A DNA stretch of 64,000 nt from Streptomyces nigra (GTDB lineage: Bacteria > Actinomycetota > Actinomycetes > Streptomycetales > Streptomycetaceae), in contig NZ_CP029043.1 in assembly GCF_003074055.1 (NCBI RefSeq), positions 5,076,501 to 5,140,500 on the forward strand. The letters run 5' to 3'. The translations under genes were made by a program, and so were the position numbers. Below are positions 31,472 through 38,231 of this stretch, piece by piece. The notes under the pieces were generated by a model, which had not been told where the DNA came from, searched no databases, and was given only the letters and a program-made list of their open reading frames with translations. Each line of letters starts with the position of its first letter. Position 1 is the first letter of the stretch.

Positions 31472-31525
31472 GCCGCGGCGGCGGGACTCCCCAGCAAGGT
31501 CGCCCGCCGCCGCGGTTCTCCCTGC
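31472..31525 (+). repeat. duplicated leader hairpin, copy 2
   Basis: 31483-31525 repeats 25166-25208 (42 of 43). Here the hairpin is complete: CCGCGGCGGCGGG (31473-31485) pairs with CCCGCCGCCGCGG (31503-31515) around a 17-nt loop. It sits just upstream of the ribosome site of the prim-pol gene and directly after the frameshifted gene. Confidence 0.65.
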
Positions 31526-31557
31526 CCATCCGCAGACAGAACAGGAGAACCCCCAGC

Positions 31558-32457
31558 ATGCCGCACCTGGACGGCTCTGCCCAGCTCACCGCCGCGCTTG
31601 ACGCAGCGTCGCGTGACTGGCGCGTCTTCCCCCTGATTCCCGGTGACAAGCGCCCGGCCGTCTCCGACTGGGAGACCCGCGCCACCACCGACCCGGACCG
31701 CATCACCCGCGCGTGGTCCGTTGCCGCCTTCAACGTGGGCATCGCCACCGGCCCGTCCGGCCTGGTAGTCATTGACCTGGACAAGCCCAAGCACCCCGGC
31801 GACACCCCGCCGGCCGCTTGGGCCGAGCACGGCGTCACCGACGGCGCCGACGTGCTCGCCGTGCTCTGCGAGCGCCACGGCCAGCCCTTCCCCGCCGACA
31901 CCTACACGGTGCGCACGTGGAGCGGCGGCACCCACCTGTACTTCCTCGCGCCCGAGGGCGAGCCCCTGCGTAACACCGCCGGGGACAGCGCCCGTGGGCT
32001 GGGCTGGAAGGTCGACACCCGCGCGTGGGGCGGGCTCGTTGTCGGCGCGGGCAGCACCTTCGCCGGACACCCGTACGAGGTCACCCACCACGGCCCCGTG
32101 GCGCCCCTGCCGGGCTGGCTCGCTGAACTCCTGCGCCCGGCCCCGCTGCCCCCGCAGACACCCGTCACGGTCGCCCTCACCGGCCACGGACGGCGCACCG
32201 CCTTCCTCCGCTCCGCGATCAACGGGGAGGTGCAGCGGGTCACCGGCTCCGGCCCGCACGAGCACAACAACAGCCTCTACATCGCCGCGGTCGCCCTCGG
32301 ACAGCTCGTTGCCGGAGGCGAGTTGGGCGAAGCCGACGTCACCGGCTGGCTCCTCACGGCCGCGCTCCAAGTCGGCCAGGGCGAGCGCGAGGCACGGCGT
32401 ACCATCTCCTCCGGCCTGCGTGCCGGAGCACGTCGCCCCCGGACGGTCGCCGCATGA
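31558..32457 (+). CDS. bifunctional DNA primase/polymerase (prim-pol), element A replication protein
   Basis: 299 aa from ATG 31558 with ACAGGAGA upstream. An archaeo-eukaryotic-primase-type domain spans about 10-200: RDWRVFPLIPGDKRPAVSDW (about 19-38), VVIDLDKPKHPGD with the metal-binding DxD (about 70-82), WSGGTHLYFLAPEG (about 121-134) with the second motif, and GLGWKVDTRAWGGLVVGAGS (about 144-163). It makes primers and extends them at the element's origin. Published AICE classes include a RepPP type with such a protein (from memory). The ATGA overlap with the helicase gene makes the pair a replication module different from the RepSA of element B. Confidence 0.88.
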   Translation: MPHLDGSAQLTAALDAASRDWRVFPLIPGDKRPAVSDWETRATTDPDRITRAWSVAAFNVGIATGPSGLVVIDLDKPKHPGDTPPAAWAEHGVTDGADVLAVLCERHGQPFPADTYTVRTWSGGTHLYFLAPEGEPLRNTAGDSARGLGWKVDTRAWGGLVVGAGSTFAGHPYEVTHHGPVAPLPGWLAELLRPAPLPPQTPVTVALTGHGRRTAFLRSAINGEVQRVTGSGPHEHNNSLYIAAVALGQLVAGGELGEADVTGWLLTAALQVGQGEREARRTISSGLRAGARRPRTVAA

Positions 32458-33611
32458 GCGCCAACCCCATCCCGCCCCTGCACCTGTACTCCGTGCCCAG
32501 CGACCCCGAGACGGCCCCCGTTGCGCTGCCCAAACGGGAGCGCCCACGGACGGCATGGACGGCCGATCAGCTCATGGCCGCGCACTTCCCCGAGCCGAAA
32601 TGGGCCGTGCCCGGCATCCTCGCCGAGGGCGTCAACGTGCTCGCCGGGCCGCCCAAGGTCGGCAAGTCCTGGCTCTCCCTCGGACTGGGGCTGTCGGCCG
32701 CGGCCGGCGGCAAGGCGTTCGACTCCGTACCCGTCGAGGGAGGCCCGGTGCTCTACCTCGCCCTGGAAGACACCCCGCGCCGTCTCCAGACCCGCATGGG
32801 CAAGCTGCTCGGGGGCCAGCCCGCGCCCGCCGGTCTGACCCTGGTCACCGAATGCCCGCCCTTCCCCCAGGGCGGGACCGAGGCCATCGCACAGTGGCTG
32901 GAGCGCAACCCCGACGCGCGCATGGTCGTCATCGACGTGTTCGCCAAGATGCGCGGACAGGCCCCGGCCGGGGTGTCGGCGTACGACGCGGACTATGTCG
33001 CCGTCGGCTACGCCAAGCGGCTCGCCGACCACTACGGCGTGGCCGTCGTCCTCGTGCACCACGTCCGCAAGGCAGGCTCCGAGGACTTCCTGACCGAGGT
33101 CTCCGGCACCAACGGCATCGCCGGAGCCGCTGACGCCACGCTCGTGCTGAAACGGGCGCGTGGGCAGGCGGACGGCATCCTGCACGTCACCGGCCGCGAC
33201 GTGGACGAAGCCGAGTACGCCCTCAGCTTCCAACCCGCCTCCGGCGCCTGGCACCTGTTGGACGGCCCGGTCTCCGACCACACCGTCAGCGACACCCGCG
33301 CCACGATCCTGCGGTACGTCCGCGCCCACCCCGGCGCCAAGCCGAAGGACATGGCGGACGAGCTGCCGCACGTCGACATCGACACGATCCGCCGCACCTG
33401 CAACCGCATGGCCGACGCCGGACAGCTCACCAAGGACGCCGGCGGCCGGTACTACCCGGACACCGAAACCCGGACGCAGGGCGCCCAAGAGGTGTCCGCA
33501 CTGTCCGGCTGTCCGGTTGTCCCGTCTGACCAGCACGAACACCCCGGACAGTCGGAATTGGAGCTGTCCGGCCTGTCCGGTGCGGACGAAGCCGAAGGGA
33601 TGGCGAAATGA
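32454..33611 (+). CDS. RecA-fold AAA ATPase / replicative helicase partner of prim-pol
   Basis: 385 aa from ATG 32454. Walker A NVLAGPPKVGKSWLSL at about 61-76, LYLALEDTPRRLQTRM at about 101-116, Walker B RMVVIDVFAKMRG at about 156-168, VAVVLVHHVRKAG at about 195-207, then a RAD55/RepA-like core end (TNGIAGAADATLVLKRARGQ). A winged helix follows (about 285-335). The last 45 residues are encoded by DNA full of CTGTCCGG repeats (33501-33580) and look low-complexity, so the repeats, not the protein, may be what is conserved. It probably unwinds DNA for the prim-pol. Overlaps xis by ATGA. Confidence 0.85.
   Translation: MSANPIPPLHLYSVPSDPETAPVALPKRERPRTAWTADQLMAAHFPEPKWAVPGILAEGVNVLAGPPKVGKSWLSLGLGLSAAAGGKAFDSVPVEGGPVLYLALEDTPRRLQTRMGKLLGGQPAPAGLTLVTECPPFPQGGTEAIAQWLERNPDARMVVIDVFAKMRGQAPAGVSAYDADYVAVGYAKRLADHYGVAVVLVHHVRKAGSEDFLTEVSGTNGIAGAADATLVLKRARGQADGILHVTGRDVDEAEYALSFQPASGAWHLLDGPVSDHTVSDTRATILRYVRAHPGAKPKDMADELPHVDIDTIRRTCNRMADAGQLTKDAGGRYYPDTETRTQGAQEVSALSGCPVVPSDQHEHPGQSELELSGLSGADEAEGMAK
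33501..33580. repeat. CCGGACAG repeat cluster 2, inside the helicase 3' end
   Basis: Five octamers: CTGTCCGG at 33501-33508, 33509-33516, 33564-33571 and 33573-33580, and CCGGACAG at 33544-33551. Same octamer as the cluster at 22411-22489. Candidate iterons for replication (beside prim-pol/helicase) or TraB/partition sites. Confidence 0.65.
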
Positions 33612-33802
33612 GCGCCCGTACACGGGACGAGAAGATGACCGTCAAGGAGGTCATCACTGATCTGAAGGTCGCCCCGTCGACCTTCTACCGGTGGCGCCAG
33701 CTCGGGAAGGGGCCCCGCGCGATCAAGCTCCCGAACGGCGACGTGCGGATCCGGCGGTCGGAGTACGAGCGTTGGCTTGCGGAGCGGGAGGACGCTGCGT
33801 GA
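33608..33802 (+). CDS. xis: excisionase (Xis) of element A
   Basis: 64 aa from ATG 33608. A single excisionase/MerR helix-turn-helix: MTVKEVITDLKVAPSTFYRW (about 8-27), then IKLPNGDVRIRRSEYERWL. It overlaps the helicase stop and the int start by 4 bp each, so replication and excision genes are co-expressed. It is expected to bind near the att arms and direct Int toward excision. Confidence 0.9.
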   Translation: MSARTRDEKMTVKEVITDLKVAPSTFYRWRQLGKGPRAIKLPNGDVRIRRSEYERWLAEREDAA

Positions 33803-35262
33803 GCGCCGAGAGCAACACCCCGGCCGGGCGCCCTCGCGGGTCGGCCCGGCCGGGCTACTCCTTCGACGTCAGGCTGTGGAAGGTGACCAAGACCGGCCGC
33901 AAGTCCCGCCCGTGGCGCCTCCGGTGGGTGGTCGCAGGGCAGGTGCACGGCGACACGTTCACCACGTTGGCTCTCGCGGAGAGCCGACGGTCCGAGCTGT
34001 GGCAGGCCATGAATCGGCGTGGTGAAGCGTTCGAGATCGAATCGGGACTGCCTGAGTCCGAGGTACGCGCGGCGGCCGAAGCCGCCGAAGCAGCGGACGC
34101 CGAGTCGTCGTTGCGATGGTTCGAGTTCTGCCGGAAGTACGTGGCTGGACGGTGGCGTACGGCTGCGGCCAAGACCCGTGAGGGCATGGCGGACGGCCTT
34201 GCGGCCGTGACGCTCGCCATGGTCAAGCGTGGGGACGACGCTCCCGACGACGAGACCCTTCGGCTGGCCTTCCGGTGGGGGATCGTGCCCGCAAACGCGG
34301 GAGAGGACCCGTCGGCCGAACTCAAGGCCGCATACGACTGGGTCACGACGACCGACCGGCCACTGGGTGATCTGACCGACCCCGAAGTACTCGAGGATGT
34401 GCTGTACCGCCTCGGGTACAAGCTGGACGGCACCCCGGCGGCGGGCGACACATACAAGCGGCGCCGCCGGGCCCTGAACACCGCCCTCGAACACGCCGTG
34501 GTGACGGGGGAGCTCCCAGAGAACCCGCTCCAGCGCGCTCGCCGGAAGCACGTCGGGTCCAACGATGTCGTTGACCGCCGCGTCCTGGTGAACCCCGTCC
34601 AGGCCCGCCAGTTGCTCACGGCCGTCTCCTACGTCGGGTCGTGGGACCGGTGCCGTGGGCGGCGGCTGGTGGCCTTCTACGCGGTCCTGTACTACGCGGG
34701 CCTGCGCCCCGCGGAGGCGGTCGGGCTGCGATTGTCGGACTGCCACCTGCCCGAGACGGGTTGGGGCACGCTGACCCTGCGGGAAACGCGGCCCGTCTCC
34801 GGGAAGCAGTGGACCGACTCGGGGGAGCGGCACGATCGCCGGGGACTCAAGGCGAGGGAGGCGACCAGCGACCGGCCGGTGCCTGTTCCGCCTGTGCTGG
34901 TCGCGATCCTCCGCGCGCACCTTACGGAATTCGGGACGGCCAAGGAGGAGCGCGTCTTCGGCAACGAGCGCGGGGGAGTCGTCGGGTCCTCCACCTACTG
35001 GCGCGTCTGGGAGGAGGCACGTGCCTACGCCCTCCCGCCTGAGCGCGTCGACTCGCCGTTGGCCGGCCGCCCGTACGATCTGCGGCACGCCTGCATAACG
35101 CGGTGGCTGAACGCGGGGGTGCCGATTGCCGAGGTGGCCCGTCGGGTCGGCAACTCGCCGGAGGTGATCCATCGGCGATATCACGGCTGCGTCGACGGAC
35201 ACGAGGAAGTCGCGAACGCCAAGATTTCTAAGTCTTTGGAAGAAGACGGAGACATGGTATAG
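33799..35262 (+). CDS. int: tyrosine-recombinase integrase of element A
   Basis: 487 aa from GTG 33799. Catalytic Arg in GLRPAEAVGL (about 302), Arg-His in YDLRHACITRWL (about 427), and Tyr in HRRYHGCVD (about 460). The N-terminal part (about 20-90) should bind arm sites, and the middle carries the core-binding helices. It is clearly related to the element B integrase throughout the catalytic domain, in line with shared use of tRNA-Arg(CCG). Unlike most AICEs, the gene is not the last before the att site: a 1.9-kb minus-strand gene is inserted between int and the tRNA. Confidence 0.95.
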   Translation: MSAESNTPAGRPRGSARPGYSFDVRLWKVTKTGRKSRPWRLRWVVAGQVHGDTFTTLALAESRRSELWQAMNRRGEAFEIESGLPESEVRAAAEAAEAADAESSLRWFEFCRKYVAGRWRTAAAKTREGMADGLAAVTLAMVKRGDDAPDDETLRLAFRWGIVPANAGEDPSAELKAAYDWVTTTDRPLGDLTDPEVLEDVLYRLGYKLDGTPAAGDTYKRRRRALNTALEHAVVTGELPENPLQRARRKHVGSNDVVDRRVLVNPVQARQLLTAVSYVGSWDRCRGRRLVAFYAVLYYAGLRPAEAVGLRLSDCHLPETGWGTLTLRETRPVSGKQWTDSGERHDRRGLKAREATSDRPVPVPPVLVAILRAHLTEFGTAKEERVFGNERGGVVGSSTYWRVWEEARAYALPPERVDSPLAGRPYDLRHACITRWLNAGVPIAEVARRVGNSPEVIHRRYHGCVDGHEEVANAKISKSLEEDGDMV

Positions 35263-35289
35263 AAGCAGATCTGGCGCGCTATGCATACG

Positions 35290-37155
35290 CTATCTGCAAC
35301 ACCTGCGCTTAGTTCCGCCAGATACTGCAAAGACTGGTGCGGTGAACGTGTGCTGTCTTGTCTGACAAAACCACTCGCACCTCAGATTGCTCTTGATTCT
35401 AAGGTTTTCTGGGGTGCGTGTTGGGTCTTTCAGGCAACGGATGAACCTAGCAGCGATGCTGGGGAGAAGATCTGCAAGCGACTCGCCAGGCTGCGCCATC
35501 GATCGGGAGACGTTGTTATTGTTTGTTCCTTGTCGGTGGCATGCGTGACAACCAGAGCCGCTGTATGTTCTGTTGCGGATCATGGTTTCCCATACGTGTC
35601 CGCACTTGCTGCATTGCCATTCCGCTACATCGAACGAAGAAGGCGAGCACAGGGACAGGTCGTACTCGGGTCGGGTGAGGTTCTTTCTGAATTCAGGGAG
35701 AAGCCCGGGATATTTCTTCGCCGCAGACTCGAACCTCACTCCTCCCTTAATTGTCGCCCAGGCGTCTGCTGCCTGCCCCAGGGCTCTCTCTCTTTGCGCC
35801 TTACTCAGTGTTTTGAATTGGAGTCCGCGAGCAACCATGGTCGGACCGAGTGAAGACGCCCAGGTCCACGGGTCGATTCCCTTTCTAGTGGCGTCACTGA
35901 CTTCTACATGTTCGCCAGGGATGTGAGGGAGGCCTTGAGCGCGAACCCGCACATAGTCCAAATCACGCAGGAGTACGCTCTTTCTGGCATCCTTTTCCCG
36001 GTGGCGGTCTGTGCTGTGCGTGTGGAACGGGTCCAGGTCCACATAGAGTTGAACCGACGGCACGAAGAGATCTACTCGGGGAGGGCGTCCCGAGGCTCCA
36101 CGCACGTGCTCTACGGCGTGGTCGCATACGACGTCGGCCCCTATTGCTGCTGCGAGCAGGTACTGCACCTCAAGCTCGAAACGCGACCTGCCTGCTGACG
36201 TGCACTTGGGGCAGCCGGAACCATATGTTCGGGTCAGAACGTTAGCTTCCCATTCGTGCCCATAGCTGCATTTCCAGAGACACCGGTCATTGCTACGTAT
36301 TCTCAGGTGCTCGGGCCCTACGCCCGGCGTTGTCAAGTTCTTCACGAAGGATTGGCTAATCTGTGGGTAGATTTCTCTGAGTGACTCTCCTTCTTTAGGG
36401 GCTTTGCGGCGCGCGGCGATGCGTCGGTCGTAACACTTCCGGCATCCGGATCCGCTTCGATTCTTGTGTGAGCGAACACGGGATGCGACGCTGGCTATCC
36501 ATGTGTGACCGCAAGTTGAGCACAGCCAGGCGCACTTATCGCCAGATCCAGGTCTGAGCATGGTTAAATCATGATCCGGCGTTGTTTCGTTTCTGATGAA
36601 CTCCTTAGCGACCTCTCCGAGTGCATCATGTGCGGTTTGGAATGTGCCCTGTGGTTTGCGCTTCCACTTGCCCCGCCTTGCTGCAAAGCAGGCGGGACAG
36701 CCTGTTTTGTTGGATACGCGGTTCTGTGGAACCGCTACCCATTCGTTGTTGCAGAAACGGCAGCGCCAGCGGCATTTGTAGCCACTGTGTGGCTTGAGTT
36801 GTGAGGGGGTGAGTTCATTCTCTAGGTTGGCAACAAATTCTTGGGCCAGTTCGGGGTGTAGATCTGCAAGGGACTCACCTTGGCGAGCTATCCTGCGTGC
36901 ATTGATTGTCCGTAGGCGTGCGCACTTCGGGCATCCGCTGCCGGCGCCGCCTGTAGTTCGCTTGGTGACGGTGCACGTCCACTCATGGGCACATGCTGTG
37001 CAGCGCCACCTGCACCCACGTTGGTCGGAAGGCTGAAGCCGGTCACTCGTTACGTCGTCGTGGCCGATGACTGCGACCAGCTCTGTCGCGATGTGTGGGT
37101 GTGTGAAGGTGAGCGCGTTTCGCTGTCTGTCGGTCGTATCTACCGAGCGCGACAT
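35290..37155 (-). CDS. multi-zinc-ribbon (DUF4379-type) protein with an embedded endonuclease-like domain; candidate defence gene
   Basis: 621 aa from ATG 37155 (AGGGGGG just upstream); the open frame extends into the tRNA, which cannot be the real start. Six CxxC...CxxC units of treble-clef/zinc-ribbon type repeat with the pattern W.C..C.HEW...GCPKC: four before and two after a central domain, the last degenerate. The central part (about 325-425) reads FELEVQYLLAAAIGADVVCD, PPRVDLFVPSVQLYVDLDPF, HTHSTDRHREKDARKSVLLR. This resembles Vsr/restriction-type folds, with D-x(n)-DxD where D-x(n)-ExK is usual. DUF4379 zinc ribbons are known beside such nuclease folds. Codons are notably A+T-richer than the surroundings. 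It is probably foreign cargo that recognises and cuts DNA. Confidence 0.65.
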   Translation of the reverse strand: MSRSVDTTDRQRNALTFTHPHIATELVAVIGHDDVTSDRLQPSDQRGCRWRCTACAHEWTCTVTKRTTGGAGSGCPKCARLRTINARRIARQGESLADLHPELAQEFVANLENELTPSQLKPHSGYKCRWRCRFCNNEWVAVPQNRVSNKTGCPACFAARRGKWKRKPQGTFQTAHDALGEVAKEFIRNETTPDHDLTMLRPGSGDKCAWLCSTCGHTWIASVASRVRSHKNRSGSGCRKCYDRRIAARRKAPKEGESLREIYPQISQSFVKNLTTPGVGPEHLRIRSNDRCLWKCSYGHEWEANVLTRTYGSGCPKCTSAGRSRFELEVQYLLAAAIGADVVCDHAVEHVRGASGRPPRVDLFVPSVQLYVDLDPFHTHSTDRHREKDARKSVLLRDLDYVRVRAQGLPHIPGEHVEVSDATRKGIDPWTWASSLGPTMVARGLQFKTLSKAQRERALGQAADAWATIKGGVRFESAAKKYPGLLPEFRKNLTRPEYDLSLCSPSSFDVAEWQCSKCGHVWETMIRNRTYSGSGCHACHRQGTNNNNVSRSMAQPGESLADLLPSIAARFIRCLKDPTRTPENLRIKSNLRCEWFCQTRQHTFTAPVFAVSGGTKRRCCR

Positions 37156-37461
37156 GTCCCCCCTAGCAAGTCGAAACCAGCCGCATAGTACGGCCCGTTT
37201 GCCGCTGCGGGGCATGACTCGCTTGATCTCTGGTGCAGCTTCGAAGAGCGCGCCAGGGGCAAGCTCAGAGCGATCTACGGGCGATGTTCTGCAGAGGGGG
37301 CTCGTGTGTGGTGACAGCGCGAGGGGGCATGCACTGTGTCGAGGGTGTGTCGCGGACAGTGAGAGACGACAAGAGAGGGCGGGAGTCAGTGAGACTGACT
37401 CCCGCCCTCTTCTGTCGGCATCCACCCTGGTCAGCGCATCATGGCTGCTGATCCTCGGCGA
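37156..37461. other. non-coding right end of element A with arm-type repeat
   Basis: TGTGTCGAGGGTGTGTCGCG at 37335-37354 repeats both heptamers and the spacing of 19123-19142 at the other end of the element. It lies about 107 bp from the att core. Otherwise this region holds the 5' region of the zinc-ribbon gene and the terminator at 37374-37410. Confidence 0.55.
37374..37410. terminator. strong bidirectional terminator downstream of tRNA-Arg
   Basis: Perfect 17-bp arms (37374-37390 and 37394-37410; AGAGGGCGGGAGTCAGT and its complement) with a 3-nt loop. It terminates the minus-strand tRNA transcript and shields the element from it. Confidence 0.8.
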
Positions 37462-37503
37462 GTGCCCCCGGCAGGATTCGAACCTGCGCACACGGCTCCG
37501 GAG
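37462..37503. repeat. att site of element A within the tRNA-Arg 3' half
   Basis: 42-bp perfect direct repeat of 19006-19047. Integration reconstitutes the 3' end of the tRNA, so the host gene stays functional. Confidence 0.92.
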
Positions 37504-37534
37504 GCCGTTGCTCTATCCCCTGAGCTACGGGGGC
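37463..37534 (-). tRNA. tRNA-Arg(CCG)
   Basis: The 72-nt cloverleaf folds on the minus strand. Acceptor stem GCCCCCG/CGGGGGC with discriminator A, D-arm GCTC...GAGC, anticodon stem ACGGC/GCCGT around loop CTCCGGA (anticodon CCG), and T-arm with GGTTCGAATCC. CCA is not encoded. It reads CGG codons, common in this genome. Its 3' half is the integration target of both elements. Confidence 0.97.
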
Positions 37535-37707
37535 GTGTCGGTCGCGTTGCTCGCGGCGACGGGTAGAACACTACCAGCTCCGGTGGGGTGTTCATGAACG
37601 GGTTTTGCGGGGTGTGGCACCCCGTGCGAGCTGGGGTGGGTCACCCGCAGGGGGTGGAAGTCGGGAAAACCCGGACGCGGTGGCCGGTCCGGACCTACTC
37701 TCGAGTT

Positions 37708-38124
37708 GTGCCAGGCGCGTCCGGCCGGGTGCTTGTTGTGGACGACAACAAGGTCATCCGGCAGTTGATCAGGGTCAATCTCGAGCTGGAGGGCATCGAG
37801 GTCGTGACCGCGGCCGATGGTGCCGAGTGTCTTGATGTGGTCCATCAGGTGCGGCCCGATGTGATCACCCTCGATGTCGTCATGCCCCGCCTCGACGGGC
37901 TGCGTACCGCCGCGCAGCTCCGTGCCGACAGCCGTACGCGTGATCTTCCGCTCGCGATCATCAGCGGCTGTACGCAGTACGAGATCGAGAGCGGGCTCGA
38001 CGTCGGCGTCGACGCCTTTCTGCCCAAGCCCTTCGAGCCCGCCGAACTCGTGAGCGTCGTGCGGCGGTTGCTGGAGGGGGAGCGGCGCGTCGGTGGGGGG
38101 CTGGGAGCAGGGGTCAGGGTTTAG
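37708..38124 (+). CDS. single-domain response regulator (receiver domain)
   Basis: 138 aa from GTG 37708; a longer frame exists, but TACTCT shortly before the GTG may be the -10 of a leaderless message. A complete receiver domain: VLVVDDNKVIRQL with the acidic pair (about 8-20), PDVITLDVVMPRLDG with the phospho-acceptor Asp (about 52-66), a Ser in LAIISG (about 84-89) and the conserved Lys in DAFLPKPFEPAEL (about 103-115). No output domain follows, only a short Gly-rich tail. No histidine kinase is adjacent, so its partner is unknown. First core gene right of the tRNA. Confidence 0.85.
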   Translation: MPGASGRVLVVDDNKVIRQLIRVNLELEGIEVVTAADGAECLDVVHQVRPDVITLDVVMPRLDGLRTAAQLRADSRTRDLPLAIISGCTQYEIESGLDVGVDAFLPKPFEPAELVSVVRRLLEGERRVGGGLGAGVRV

Positions 38125-38231
38125 GGCGGGCCAGCAGGCCCTGGGGGCCTTCCGTGTGGGGCCGGGTCACACCGAGCGGCCCGTACAAACCCGGTCGCAT
38201 ACCCACCCCCCTCCTCCCATACGCTTGACCC

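Larger units (their letters stand above)
19006..37503. mobile_element. element A: prim-pol-type AICE, about 18.5 kb, in tRNA-Arg(CCG)
   Basis: Bounded by perfect 42-bp repeats at 19006-19047 and 37462-37503, the latter being the 3' half of the functional tRNA. Content: two unknown genes at the left, XRE/flavoprotein and GntR regulation, transfer operon, prim-pol and helicase, xis and int, then a minus-strand zinc-ribbon nuclease gene between int and the tRNA. From memory, Streptomyces coelicolor also has an AICE in the corresponding tRNA-Arg next to lysA. Confidence 0.9.

Noticed and set aside
35281..36804. Plus-strand frames opposite the zinc-ribbon nuclease gene
   Set aside because: The minus strand has a 621-codon gene with regularly repeated CxxC motifs; the opposite frames lack coherence.
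37067..37597. Plus-strand open frame running through the tRNA-Arg gene
   Set aside because: It spans the tRNA and its terminator; not compatible with expression of a protein.
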